Shown here in pieces: positions 1-11,012 of a stretch of 64,000 nt of DNA (the stretch's first letter is position 1; the number at the start of each line of letters is the position of its first letter). Location: assembly GCA_944472135.2 (NCBI GenBank), contig OX235270.1:85817168-85881167 (forward strand), written 5' to 3'. The notes under the pieces are model-generated. The model ran no database searches and was not told the origin of the DNA. It was given only the letters and a program-made list of their open reading frames with translations. A program made the translations under genes and the position numbers. Source of the stretch: Trichobilharzia regenti (Eukaryota > Platyhelminthes > Trematoda > Strigeidida > Schistosomatidae).

Positions 1-244
1 AAATTCGTCCATTTTGACGTTATATCGCGTCTGATATTGGACAAATAATGATGTCGCTTTTTTCCTTGTTTCCTTCGGTTACTAACAGATAATATGGCAA
101 ACTCATAGCCTAATCAATAGTTATGTTTACATAAACACTTAGGGCGTATAAATCTGGTATTAAAATTTGTAGGTAAATAAACAGGAAGCACTGACTGTTT
201 CATTTCAATATCAAATCAAGGTGTACGATGGTGTTATGTCGTTT
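1..244. other. unique A+T-rich DNA, no gene seen
   Basis: No open frame of note and no recognisable repeat. The right edge is the target site used by the SINE that follows. Confidence 0.5.
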
Positions 245-503
245 ACCACAACAGCCATTTTTTATTCCTTGACGTTCCCAGTGGAACATAGAGCTTCAAC
301 CTGGATGCTTGGAGTTACTGTAGCAGTGCTTATTTTTATAGGATGGGGTGGCTAGCCTCATACCCGACCTTTCCTTTTTGCCAGCTTTATCACTGGCTTA
401 GCGACGTAAAGAAGTGCGTCAACCGAGTATCGAACCCCAGACCATGTGCATGGTAGACGAGCGTCCTAACCGCTGTGCCACTGACGAACACCACAACAGC
501 CAT
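245..503 (-). mobile_element. SINE-A copy with 14-bp target-site duplication
   Basis: This is a full-length tRNA-derived SINE on the minus strand. Its tRNA-like head (GTCAGTGGCACAGCGG, box A type) lies at the high-coordinate end and a box-B-like GGTTCGAT block lies inside. The tail reads towards low coordinates and ends in an A-run, seen as T-rich on plus. A perfect 14-bp direct repeat, accacaacagccat, flanks it at 245-258 and 490-503, so the inserted unit is 259-489. The tail block around CTATGTTCCACTGGGAAC (here slightly mutated) is the block also found at the 3' end of the RTE LINEs in this window. Transcription would be by RNA polymerase III from the internal boxes. The head is too diverged to be a working tRNA. 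Confidence 0.9.
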
Positions 504-2792
504 ACTTAAAACTATAAATAGATTGCGAGTTACATATATATTGAAAGGCATATATACGTATATCACTTTCTCATGCTATTGTACACACATGGTTCAGTCT
601 GCCAACTTCTAGGTGCTGACAGAAAGATGGCCTGTTCAAATTTCGGACATCCATCCTACTTACTTCTAATATGACATATCCTAATAACTTCATACATCAT
701 CAAAGAATTCCCTTCTAAATGAAGTGGTTATTGTTGCTATAATCATGTAACGTAGTTATTCGCATCTAACGAATTCTAAAATCTACCCAACAGAATGTGC
801 TTAATAACTGAATGACTTAATTAATGAATTATTTGACACCATTACGCAGTCCTACCGCAGGAGAAGACGATTTTACTAATCTAGGTAACATTTCTGTTGC
901 ATTCATTTAAAACTCATTATCGAGAAACCGAAATGATAATTTTTCTAAATATACTGTGTAAATGGATGGAAGAGGGGAAGAGGAGGCTTCTAATTATTTT
1001 TTGCCTATAAATCTTTGGTTTCGCCCCTGCCTGCAGAACCGCAACCAGCTCAAGTTTCGGTAAAGACAGTTTGGAAATAAAGCGAGGAATCCTTGCTTTG
1101 AAGCAAAGAATACTTCAAGTGAATTATCTAGAATTCTTTGTGGACTCCTTTTAGACAAAAATACAAGTTTTCTGTCTATGTGGATCTCAATGAACCCATC
1201 ACAATCACCAGTATTTCTTATGGTTAACAAAGACACCTAATCGAGTTCTCCTGCATCACCAATAAAACAACTATCAATGAACCTATGTGTATGAATAATT
1301 GATTACTACTAAGTGCATTAAACAATTTTGTTTACCTTGTTTAGAACGTTAAAAAATTTCTTTTTATCTTTTCTTTCCGTTTCACTTCATGTGTACTTCG
1401 TTCTTTCTGTTTCCTGTTAATTTGAAGCATAAAATCAATAACCTTTTGAAACATAATGACTGTTTTTTGTTTTACTGTAGTAGAAAACAAATGAGAATTA
1501 TTACTCATATTTATTACAGTTGTCATTATTAGTGTTATTTATTCAAATTTCTTTCCGTTATCGTTTTATTTGTGTGTGTATGTGTGTGTGTCTTTTTTGT
1601 GAATGGGAATAGTTTTCGTATGCATTGTCATAGATTTACTGCGAGTGCGTTTTACTGATTAAGAGGAAGTAAGGGAAATTCAGGAGTTATTTTTTATATC
1701 AAAACCCCGATTAATACATCAAGTTTGTAATCTGAAATTTAACACAATTCAGCGTAAAGTTTCATCACTTTTCTCCAAAATTAATCAGATCACAGTATGT
1801 ATGATTCCATAAATGTAAATCGATAAAGTACGTAGAGATGTATAATGCCATACATTACTTATTGTTTGATATGAGTAGTTGCATACGATTCACATCAATC
1901 AGTAGGACTTCCTAGTCAGATAGACTTTATCTAAATACCTCGGATTTTGTAAGGTGTAGATTTCTAGTTAATCTGTCAAATGCGAATCTGATTTAACGTA
2001 TTATCAGTTTGTTCAAGTAGCTAGCCAAATTTTGCCTCCCTGAGCTGAGTTAAACCGAGTAGCTCACTGATTTTCTCACTTACAAACAAACAAAACGGTC
2101 ATCCGGTGTGGAGATCACTACACTCTAACTAACATGCACTGCCGACTAGTGTGGGTGGTATCCAGCTCATGTCATAATAAAAATTATTCAGGCCTAAAAC
2201 TTTCACTTTCCGCCTACTGGTTGTTTATATGTACGCATGTGTGTGCGTGCGAAATACCCTCATGATTATGGCATTGAATTTTATAATAGTCAGGCAAGTA
2301 GATTACTAGTTGAATGGTTGTCATGATTTATCCAAAAAAATTCTCCCTGAAAGTTAACACAGACTGAAGTCTGTAGGTCAAATTAAGCAACACGTATTTA
2401 TTAGTCCTACTAGGGTTAATGACACAGTACCATTAGACCACCTATGAAGTCCTTAATAAGGAATGCTACCAGTTCCTTAAAACATATACACACTGACATA
2501 AAGACAACTGAAAAGAGCTGGAAACTAAGTACCAGTGTTTTCTGAGGAAATGTCTGAAACACATATAATCTTTCTGATTATTACTCGATAAATATTAATT
2601 CTTTTTGGTTGAGGCATATATGAACTAAAATTATCTGAGACAATACACTACGTGGGGTTACTCTAAAAAACCTAAATGTATGCTAATGGGAAGCAGATAT
2701 ATTCTACACTGTGTATCAAGGACGTAATTCAAAATCGAACGTCTACTCTGCTTCCTGACCTAACCGCTGACGGCATATTAAAGTGATCTATT
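504..2792. other. 2.3 kb without a supported gene
   Basis: This is mostly A+T-rich non-coding DNA. An 80-codon minus-strand open frame occupies 994-1236 (see findings). A short TG-rich microsatellite lies near 1571-1592. Around 1890-1935 a block containing CACATCAATCAGTAGG resembles the arms of the imperfect inverted repeat near 5.8-6.1 kb, so a diverged dispersed repeat is present. Nothing else is recognised. Confidence 0.5.
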
Positions 2793-3030
2793 GTGCGTCG
2801 GTGTTACAGCGGTCAGAACGCTCGCTGACCATGCACATGGTCCGGGGTTTGATTCCCGGTCGACGCGCTCCTTTACCTTTCTAAGCCAGAAATAATTCTG
2901 GTAAAGAGGTAAGGTAGGGCATGAGGCTAGCAACCCCATCCTGTAAAAATAGGCACTGCTACAGAAACTTGAAGCTACCAGCTAGGAGCCCTATGTTCCA
3001 CTGGGGAACGTGAAGGAAAGAAAAAAATTG
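2793..3030 (+). mobile_element. SINE-A copy
   Basis: Plus-strand copy of the same SINE as at 0.25 kb. The head GTGCGTCGGTGTTACAGCGG contains a box-A-like block, and GGTTTGATTCCCGG is a good box B. The middle block with CCAGAAATAATTCTGG, a short palindrome, is shared with the copy at 38.2 kb. The 3' end is CCTATGTTCCACTGGGGAAC, then GTGAAGGAAAG and an A-run. It abuts the inverted SINE-B pair directly. No clear target-site duplication was found. Confidence 0.88.
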
Positions 3031-3040
3031 TAAACGAGAG

Positions 3041-3300
3041 GGATTGATATCAGTTAGAGAACCATTGAAAACCAGGGAGTACTGGGCAGCTGCTGTTTCA
3101 TCCTAGTTTGGGAATCATCGGCAGTACGCACCCACTGGGATTCGAACCCGGGACCTTCCGGTTACAAGGCAAGCTCGTATACCATTCAGCCACTGGGACC
3201 CAATTCAATGGCTCGTGAACTCTAACTTCTACTAATTCGTGATTTAGCGCGACCCCAACCATTGTCGTTGGTGGGACATCCATCCACACACGTGACATCT
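3041..3300 (-). mobile_element. SINE-B copy (tRNA-Thr-like), left arm of palindrome
   Basis: Read on minus this contains a tRNA-like segment: box A TGGCTGAATGG, a seven-base anticodon-type loop CTTGTAA with TGT in the middle (threonine-like), and box B GGGTTCGAATCCC. About 95 bases of leader lie upstream of the tRNA-like part and about 90 bases of tail follow it. The same leader appears beside copies near 26.6, 34.1 and 59.2 kb, so it belongs to the element. The acceptor and anticodon stems pair poorly, so this is a tRNA-derived retroposon and not a functional tRNA gene. Confidence 0.82.
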
Positions 3301-3486
3301 AATTGGACCCCACTGGTCACGAATTGGGTCCCAGGGGCTGAATGGTATACGAGCTTGCCTTGTAACCGGAAGGTCCCGGGTTCGAATCCCAGTGGGTGCG
3401 TACTGCCGATGATTCCCAAACTAGGATGAAACAGCAGCTGTCCAGTACTCCCTGGTTTTCAATGGTTCTCTAACTGATATCAATCC
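3041..3486. repeat. near-perfect inverted repeat, 165-bp arms, 116-bp spacer
   Basis: The arms are 3041-3205 and 3322-3486. Only two mismatches were found when the arms were written out against each other. Either strand, as DNA or RNA, could fold into a long hairpin. The arms are SINE-B units in head-to-head arrangement. Confidence 0.92.
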
Positions 3487-3527
3487 GTGATCAACACGTA
3501 AAACATAACTAATCCTTACAAAACCAA
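3322..3527 (+). mobile_element. SINE-B copy (tRNA-Thr-like), right arm of palindrome
   Basis: This is the mirror copy of the preceding unit. Over 165 bases (3322-3486) it matches the reverse complement of 3041-3205 with two differences by eye. It lacks most of the leader present in the left copy. The tail continues past the palindrome for about 40 bases. Confidence 0.82.
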
Positions 3528-4089
3528 ACTATAGAAACGAGGGGGAATAAAATTAAAATTTCGAATGCTACTCAGATAAGGGAAAAATACTGTTCCCTAA
3601 AATATTGGGTAGGTGAACACTAAAAGGAAGTAAAAAGACCACCAGACCTTACAGCTGACTACTTCTGTTTTTTAAACTCAGTACGTTTCTTTTTGAAAAT
3701 GTTTTTCTCAGTCATTTTAGAATAACCCACCATAACCCTATATTTTGCATAAACTATTACGACGAAAGCAAATAATCACATACGTCGTACAGAGTAGAAA
3801 ATGTCCACAGCGTAAATTTCATCTTTTATGGTACGTGACATGTCTTACTGACAAACGAGATTTTGATACCATAATTTTAGCAGAAAGGTATTCTTTGTAT
3901 CTATATAAGTATATCGATAACTTAGGGAACCGTATGCAACCATTTTTTCAGTGAATGGTTGCAAACTGTTGCATAAACTTCATGTGATTTCTACTTGAAG
4001 ATGTCTGGAAATACTTATGTCACTTTCTGTTTTCTAACTGATTAATTTTAAGCTCTTCTAGCATGTCAGCTCTGAATATGGACGATTCG

Positions 4090-4375
4090 ACAGTGTCTGA
4101 GGATTTAAATGATGTCGGTGGATGATGATGACTAGCAGTGGAATCTAGAATGCGCATTTCGTCCCACGATTGACTCATCAGTCGGACTCACGTGCAATCC
4201 CTAGTGGGTAATCGTACTTCAACTGAGACTTCAGCTATGCGTCTATCGCTTCGAAAGCCACTAGAATACTTGGGTCAAAAGATCCACCGCTTGTGCAGCA
4301 GGTATCAGTTAATACTCAAGTCAATTTTCGTGTTTCCCGTTGACTGACTGGATCCATAAACTAGTTCTTTTTACA
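4090..4375 (-). mobile_element. Sm-alpha-like hammerhead SINE, rearranged copy
   Basis: The left part (4125-4205) is a minus-strand hammerhead block. The right part (4205-4375) matches in plus orientation the body of the element at 18.15-18.45 kb, for example GCAGGTATCAGTTAATACTC here against ACAAGTATCAGTTATTAC there. In the 18-kb copy, body and hammerhead run in the same direction, so this copy has an internal inversion or is two abutting fragments. The Sm-alpha family of schistosomes is known to carry an active hammerhead; the assignment here rests on the motif order and surrounding bases. Confidence 0.72.
4131..4205 (-). ncRNA. hammerhead ribozyme motif (Sm-alpha type)
   Basis: On minus the order is CTGATGAG (4174-4181), a short helix II (GTC...GAC) and CGAAA (4157-4161). 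Then come a short self-complementary helix III block ATGCGCAT and TAGATTCCACTGC as the helix I 3' strand. The two conserved core boxes are intact. The expected cleavage triplet GTC appears as ATT, and the helix I 5' strand pairs poorly with its partner. Activity is therefore probably weak or lost, although the architecture is clear. Confidence 0.75.
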
Positions 4376-4775
4376 TCTACACCTTATCTTAAATTGCAAG
4401 TTAGTGAATTTTAACAGTTGACATATGTTCACAGTGAGTACATTTTCAGTCTGTTTCGTGTAATTATTTTTCCTTGACTGAAAACTTTCAACAGTGGAGT
4501 AAATGTCCTACCACTGTCTAATTTTCTTGTTTTCGCGCACAATATAAATACATGTATCTCTTTTTTTTGTCGTTGCCTAACATTCCTTTTTGTTTATATT
4601 TATCACTGAGTGAAAATCCACTCTTTGGTCGAATAGGTCTTTTAAATTATAAAATGAATAAAACTCAAATTACATTGGTTGTTAATTTGACTTACTTACA
4701 TCATGACCAGCTAAGACTACAACTTTCAATGTGCTTATAAGCGGACATATGCATAATTTTGATGAAAAACTACCG

Positions 4776-4833
<58 letters not shown>

Positions 4834-5800
4834 AGGATTCATTCTTTTATTTCGCATATTGATTTTAACCTAAACTTTTGCATACAAACAATCACACATG
4901 CAATCAATAAGCATTAAGTCAATTCCCAGTTGTATAAGCTTTCATTTAGTATGCATTCACATGTTACTGTGAGTCATTTACCTACTCTAACAGCCGGAAA
5001 TCTCTACAGACAAATCCAAGTTTTCCTTTAATGAGTTTTTGTGTTACATTGGAAACAAATTTGTGTCAAGCTGTTTTATGAAAATAAAACAATGTAGCAA
5101 AGAAGAAATAAACATTTTCATTGAACAGAAAATAGTTCATCAGTTTTCGATTCAGCCGGAAATGAACATTTCAGTGTAGAACTTATGCTGCCTGCATAAT
5201 GTCCAAATAGTATTTCAACATTACTCCTTGAGATATCTCAATATTCAATTTTTATTTTACAGAAAAATCCTCATTTGCATATGTTACATTCCATGCTGTC
5301 ATATGTTCTAAGAAGAAGGAGAAAATATTTTGAAGTGGTTGATATGAGGGGGGGGGGCTAGAGGTAGGAACAAATTATAAACGATTGGGCAACGTTATGA
5401 ATGACTAGCATTTCAAGCAACAGGTTAAAATTATACTCATTTGGGGCCGAGCTCATCCGCATTACACGCGGTTTGACTTGGCTTACTAAGACGAATCAGT
5501 TCAAGGCAACCTATTTCTGTCCAGCTACCTGCCAATGTAACTACTAACCACTAGAAATATTGTATATCGTATACAAATTTCCCACAAGACGATAACTAGA
5601 CAATCATATGAATTTGATAAATATAGTGAAAACCAGTAGACAACTAAACCAGTTACTTTTGGCAAAAAATTTCCTTCTGGATGAATAAATACAGATATCA
5701 TTATATAACCAGATCTAAACATGGATTCATTTCGATTACCTGGATAAATAAAACATAAAGTGTGTACTATATACCACTGATTGGTACGAGTATTTGAGCA
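4376..5800. other. intergenic or intronic, AT microsatellite and G-run
   Basis: This holds an (AT)n tract at 4781-4829 and a run of ten G at 5348-5357. A 92-codon minus-strand open frame (5525-5803) has no recognisable domain and looks like chance. No gene is supported. Confidence 0.6.
4781..4829. repeat. (AT)n microsatellite
   Basis: About 24 uninterrupted AT units. Confidence 0.97.
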
Positions 5801-5804
5801 CAAT

Positions 5805-6107
5805 TAACATCAACCAGTAGTGCTCACAAGTCAGATAGAAGTGATCTACACACTGAATAACAACCTGAACTCATTTAGCTTAGTCAGATCAAACTACCAG
5901 AATTAAGCCTAACCACACTGGGTCAAATTCACGATGTGTAAATTGATTCGTGATCTGTAATTTTACTCTGCAATGTGGAATTTTACCACATTTCCCTTTG
6001 GAAACTGGAATAATTCAGATCACAATATGTAATCTGCTTGATACCGCTGTGTAGCAGGTGTTAAGATCACCTCGATCTGACTAGAAAGTACCACTGGTTG
6101 ATGTCAG
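5805..6107. repeat. imperfect inverted repeat of a dispersed family
   Basis: The left arm near 5805-5853 (ACATCAACCAGTAGTGC...) pairs with the right arm near 6047-6107 (...CCACTGGTTGATGTC) apart from several mismatches and a roughly 12-base gap. The stretch between includes blocks similar to 1.73-1.80 kb. It may be an old MITE-like unit; no ORF or target-site duplication is visible. Confidence 0.5.
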
Positions 6108-6716
6108 GGTCATCTAACTGCTCGTATTAATCTATCCGTAGTATTTAGCGCATGGTGTTTTTGAATTCCATTAACGGATTCAGATATTTTGATCCGATTA
6201 GTTTCGGTTTTCAAAGAGAAGTGTGGGGAAATTCCAAGTGGACTGCACAAATCGTTATATGAGAATTAATTCGAAAACTGCGAATTTGATTCTGTATAGT
6301 GCTATAGTTCATAGTGACTCGAGAACTTGCTCAACGGACCTCGTCAAATCGGTAAATCTCTTTCTTTTGTAGAAACATAAAAATGCGTTTTGTTTTCTTT
6401 ACATGGATAGACAATGTAACCAGCAGTTCACTTCAAATTCGCGTAATTATTATGTGATTTTCTGCAAGTAGTTCTTCTGTTTCACACATCGCAAAAGAAA
6501 TACCTTATCACGATGTCCGAACATTTAGTTTCCTTTTCAAAGTAATGAACCATAGATTGATTACTTCGGAATAGATACCCATATACTGTTATTCCGTAAC
6601 TTACTTATTTGGGGTAATAAACGTGAAAAAATATATTAATTCAATGGTATCAGGAAAATAATAGACATTTTCACGAATGAAATCATCGTCATCGATAAAG
6701 TCATTTCAAATACTGT
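6108..6716. other. no gene seen
   Basis: Ordinary A+T-rich DNA with no recognised repeat or coding signal. Confidence 0.5.
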
Positions 6717-7541
6717 ATAATATTCACTTTCCCACAAACCGGAAGATATGCAAGTGTAAAGCAACAAGCTGGCAGAAGAAGCATCCAGAGAAGATAGGAC
6801 TTCAAGTGAACATAGATAAAACAGAGGTGATGAAGATTCCTGGCCAACACCAACAACAACAACAGACAACAATCATTCGGCATAAATGGGAGGATCCTGA
6901 AAGAAACAACCTCCTTCACCTACCTGGGAAGCATCATCTCAACTACAGGCGAAACTGACGAGGATATCAAAGCCAGAATCGGAAAAGCAAGACAAGCTTT
7001 CATTACCCTTAAGTCTGTGTGGAGGTCAACAGCACTCACCATCAAAAATAAGATCCGGATTTTCAACTCCAATGTAAAGTCAGTGCTGCTTTACGGATCA
7101 GAGAATTGGCGCGTCATAAAGAGCATCTCCAACAAAATTCAGACCTTTATTAACAGTTGTCTTCGCTCAATACTCAAGATCACATGGCTGGCCAGAAAAG
7201 ATCAGCAACAAAGATCTCTGGGAACGACCCATCCAGGAACCGATTGTGAAACAAATAGGCAGGAAGAAATGGAGATGGATTGGCTGGTCATACGCTGAGG
7301 AAGCCATCAAGTGACATCACTAGACAAGCCATCGCTCGAATGTAACCTGAAAGGGAAGCGGCGAGTTGGTCGTCAGTGCGAGGATGACTTGGAGGAGGTC
7401 ATGTGAAGAGGAGATGAAAGCATGTAGGCAGACTTGGAGCGGAGTGAAAAAGTTGGTAGAAAACAGAAGGCAATGGAGGTGCGTAGCTGAAGCCCTATGT
7501 TCCTCTAGGAATTAAAGGATAAAAAAATAATAATATTCACT
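6717..7541 (+). mobile_element. 5'-truncated RTE-clade (SR2-like) LINE, subfamily 1, with 12-bp TSD
   Basis: This is the C-terminal end of the reverse-transcriptase ORF plus the 3' UTR of an RTE LINE. Frames that alternate through indels read NIDKTEVMKI, then TYLGSIIST-like residues, TDEDIKARIGKARQAF, KSVLLYGSENW and TFINSCLRSILKI, the usual SR2/RTE C-terminal order after the RT palm. The 3' end is GAAGCCCTATGTTCCTCTAG followed by an AAT-type tail. A 12-bp repeat, ataatattcact, occurs at 6717-6728 and 7530-7541, so the insert is 6729-7529. Because it overlaps the A/T tail, the duplication is slightly less certain than the others. The reading frame is broken repeatedly, so no protein is expected. 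Its sequence differs enough from the copies at 9.4, 48 and 61 kb to be another subfamily. Confidence 0.88.
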
Positions 7542-8019
7542 AAAATCTTAGAGCAGTCCATTAGTGAGTAATAGAGATGTCAGACAGAATTAACACAGTT
7601 AATCAGAAGTGATTTCTAACAGTAAAAAGAAATTACGAAATAATTACTGACACCACGTAAGTAAGGGTTTGAAATTCTACACGATGGAGAGTGTTACGAG
7701 TTAAGTGACAAGGTGATAATAAATTACTTGACAAGTATGAATGTGAGAAAAAATGGTAAAATGCATAAAGGGAACATTTAGGAATGACAGTAGTGAATTA
7801 TGTGCCAAAAGAAGTAGAAATAAATGTAAAACGACGACGAAAATACGAAAGTGAACATTTTCTCCACAAAGACTTCGCGGTTATACTCCACCGTTAATTA
7901 TTGCGTATTTTCTTTTCATCTTTATAAACCACATCTGAGCAACTTAACCAGCTATGTCACATACTCTTTTCATTCACCAGTAGACTGATGTAAAATTTTA
8001 GTGTTTTTCAGTAGCTTGA
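7542..8019. other. no gene seen
   Basis: A+T-rich DNA without recognised features. Confidence 0.5.
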
Positions 8020-8165
8020 TAGTAGAGTAGTCGTCAGCCATTTAGCATATCAGGGTTTGATTCCTAACGGATGCACTCCTAAACCTCGCATGGTTTGCTG
8101 TTCTGCAGTACGTCTGGAGAAGAGGGAGGTTAGCAAACATCCCACAAATAAACGACATCACTACT
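8020..8165 (+). mobile_element. diverged SINE-A-like fragment
   Basis: A box-B-like GGGTTTGATTCC and downstream blocks (CACTCCTAAACCTCGC; AGAGGGAGGTTAGC) follow the SINE-A order but with many differences. The 3' end is not clear. It could be an old copy. Confidence 0.4.
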
Positions 8166-9108
8166 ATCAGAACATCATGCTTGAAGCCTCATTTTTTGCA
8201 AGCCGAAACACAAGGAATGAAAAACGCTTTTAGTAAATACAAATGCGGTTGTGCTATCTTTGAGGAGAACTTCGTGGGATGGTCTTTATTTTCTCAATTA
8301 CATAATGGATTAATTAATTCCTTTAAAGTAAGTTCTACTTTTGAACAGGGCAGTCAGTTGATTTCATTGTAACTACGCATTTTCATTCCAGCACTTTATC
8401 GTATATTCTTAGTTCAATTCCTAGCTAGATTTTAATTGTAATCATCCGTGTCAACACTTTCCGGATAAATTATTATTATATACTTTTTTCTCATTTCATA
8501 CATCATAGGGTGATAATGTTCCTCATAGCATAAGGCTCTTAGCACAGTTGGCTGCTCATAAACATATCACTATAGTTACATAGTTCTGACACCTGCTAAT
8601 CACAAATCTATCAAAATGATAAGAGTTTTCTGACTACCTTGATTTAAATATGAATGATCAATTCTGACAGAATACTTCATTCCGTGCAAAAAAAATGTCA
8701 TTGTATGCTTCATCAAGTAGAAAAATTTATCGTGACATCATACTCACTCGGAATGTTCACTTTACATCCGGAAACTTGTCAGTATATGGATTTTAGCTTA
8801 CTTATAGAAACACTAACGATGCTTTCAGAGTTCGCAAACAACGAGCTAATCTTCTAGGTCAGTTGTAGAGCCCCCAGAATTCTTAGAACTTATCGAGTAT
8901 GTGAATAACAAGACGGTAGTGTATTCAATCACAGAGGCTCAAGATTTGCTGTGCGAATGAATGAGGTGACACTATTTGAGTTACCTAATAATAATGGCTA
9001 TTAACATTATGAACACTTTTTGTACATTTTTGACTTTCTTGTCATTGCTATTACAGCTGTTATCAATTCTGGTTATCTGCACCTTGAAAAAAATTTTTCG
9101 GCTTTTAA
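8166..9108. other. no supported gene
   Basis: A 63-codon open frame (8181-8372) contains a donor-like AAAGTAAGT at about 8323-8331. No convincing acceptor precedes it, so an exon is not claimed. The rest is featureless. Confidence 0.45.
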
Positions 9109-9222
9109 TTGTTGTCGGGTAAATTAGATGCAACACTGTACGGAATACTGGGAATTCCACATTGTATCATTGGTGGTGTTTGGGAATAAAGCAAATCATT
9201 AATATTATTACTGTTATTATTA
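9109..9222 (+). mobile_element. CR1-like (SR1-like) LINE 3' tail
   Basis: The block AAATTAGATGCAACACTGTA, then TGTATCATTGG, GGAATAAAGCAAATCATTA and an ATT-rich microsatellite, is the same 3' terminal sequence that follows the CR1 ORF end at 11.9 kb and recurs at 25.9 kb. Only the 3' UTR end is present. Confidence 0.75.
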
Positions 9223-9349
9223 CAAGTTTAGCAAATAGGATGCTCTGCACACATTTCATGTCTGTTGTCAATATCCACTAAATACAGATTCAAATCTGCG
9301 TTAATTACTGCTGCAGCCCAAGAGCTTTTATTCATTATGTTTAATATCA

Positions 9350-10092
9350 CAGACAAGACGGAGGCTATGAAAATAACCAACCAACATCCAGCGCCAATCA
9401 CCATCAACGGGAGGGATTCGAAAGAGGTTACTTCATTCACTCACCTATCTAGGGAGCATTGTCTCAACTGCAGACAGTCGGAACGGACGAGGATGTCAAA
9501 TCGAGCGAGAATCGGGTGGTGGGCGAGAAACACATTCACTCATCAACCTGAAACAACCAATCTGGAAATCTTCGTCACTCAGCCAGAATCAACAACAAAA
9601 TTCTGTCGGTCGGATTTTCAATACAAACAACGTCGAGTCAGTCAGTTCTTCTATACGGATCAGAAACTTGGCGGGCGGGTCACAAAGAATATTTCCAACA
9701 GCCTGTTGCAGACATTTATCAACAGCTAGCTGTCTTCGCTCTATACTGGAGATCAGATGGTCGAGCCGGAAAGAATCACCAACAAGAGACTATGGGAAGA
9801 AACAAAACAATCACCAACCAACAAATATGCAGGAGAAGGTGGAGATGGATCGGATACTCGCTGAGGAGGCCAGTTAGTGACATCGCTTGCGCGTCAGGTC
9901 ATTGCTCGAGTAGAACCCGAAATGGAAGCGGTGTGTGGGACGTCTAAGTGTAACATGGAGGAGATCGTGTGAAGAGGAGTTGAGACAGTATGGACTAAGA
10001 TGGATGCAGGTGAGAAGTACAGCAGAAGACAGAAGCAAATGGAGACGTGCAGTTGAAGCCCTATGTTCCACTAGGAACCCAAGGGAACAATA
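9350..10092 (+). mobile_element. 5'-truncated RTE (SR2-like) LINE, subfamily 2
   Basis: This copy covers the C-terminal RT extension and 3' UTR. It is clearly related to the copies at 48.4-49.2 kb and 61.25-62.07 kb and shares their frameshifts around TGSRNGRGCQ-type residues. Small private indels are present (for example extra bases before GGCGAGAAACACATTC). The 3' end is GAAGCCCTATGTTCCACTAG, then an AAT-type tail. The left break is within the motif NIDKTE. No clean target-site duplication was found. The longest open frame (154 codons) reads a shifted frame and is not a real product. Confidence 0.88.
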
Positions 10093-10956
10093 ATAGTAAT
10101 TTCATTTAATGTATAAGAGGATTTGTCACTCTTTTCCTATTTTTAAAAAAGGTACCGTGAGGTAAATAGAAATGTTTAATATCCAATGATTAGACCAACT
10201 ATGGTAAATTATCAAGTCTGACATTCAAACTTTCTGAGTAATTCCTTCACAGATGGATACATTATGCAGTCAACAGAGACACTAAATAACAAGTATCTTA
10301 ACCTTCAGGAAGGATTGAACCAGGTACATATAAATTCATATCTCTGGACTACTTTTTCACAAAGCCACTAGGGAATTTTTTTATAAAACTGCTTTATTGA
10401 GTTAGGCACCTAGATCATGATTTGCACAGGAAATAAGGAGATTAATGCTTAATAAAAATGACTACCTGACTAAGATAGAGGAACATCGAAACGACAAATA
10501 ATATCTGATTGAATTTACCCCTTATTGGGTCAGTTTTATCTAAATTCCCACAAAAAGGTCTATAAACATACACACCAAATGTTTTGAAACAATTTAGGCT
10601 GTGGTTGAAAAATTATAAACTTGTTTTAACCACTTATTTTTTATTGTATTTATTATCTCATATAAACGCTTTTAAGAAGTGAAGTTATGGAGGAATCCAA
10701 ACTTTCTACGGGACATATTGATGATACATGACATGGACTTTTATTTTTGACTCAACAAATTTCATACTCACGGAAGTGATAAAAGTCAAAAGTACAGAAG
10801 TGGAACAAAGTTTTTTAAATCGTAAGTACGAAATAAAATAAACGTCGTTATGATAAGATGTGTCTGGAAGACTTTCTACATTCGATTCTTTGTTTTTGTT
10901 GCTAAATGGCTTTCTACTCACTCTGTATGGCTTTCTATAACAAACTTAAGTTCCCC
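10093..10956. other. no gene seen
   Basis: A+T-rich DNA; a 71-codon minus-strand open frame (10706-10921) has no recognisable feature. Confidence 0.5.
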
Positions 10957-11012
10957 ACCACTTTTTTACGTTCTCAATGGAACATAGGCTTTCAAGCTAG
11001 AGCTTTGAAGTT

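Noticed and set aside
994..1236. Growth-factor-like (FGF C-terminal) similarity of the 80-codon frame
   Set aside because: Only a short basic stretch resembles that family and the order of the other blocks does not match.
3330..3402. Functional tRNA-Thr gene (anticodon-like TGT, good boxes A and B)
   Set aside because: Acceptor and anticodon stems pair poorly, and the segment is part of a repeated element with a fixed leader and tail found at several other sites.
8181..8331. Exon ending at AAA|GTAAGT
   Set aside because: No convincing acceptor upstream and no protein-like feature.
9265..9729. 154-codon open frame as a gene
   Set aside because: It is a shifted frame through an RTE 3' end; the same artefact appears at 48.3-48.8 and 61.3-61.7 kb.
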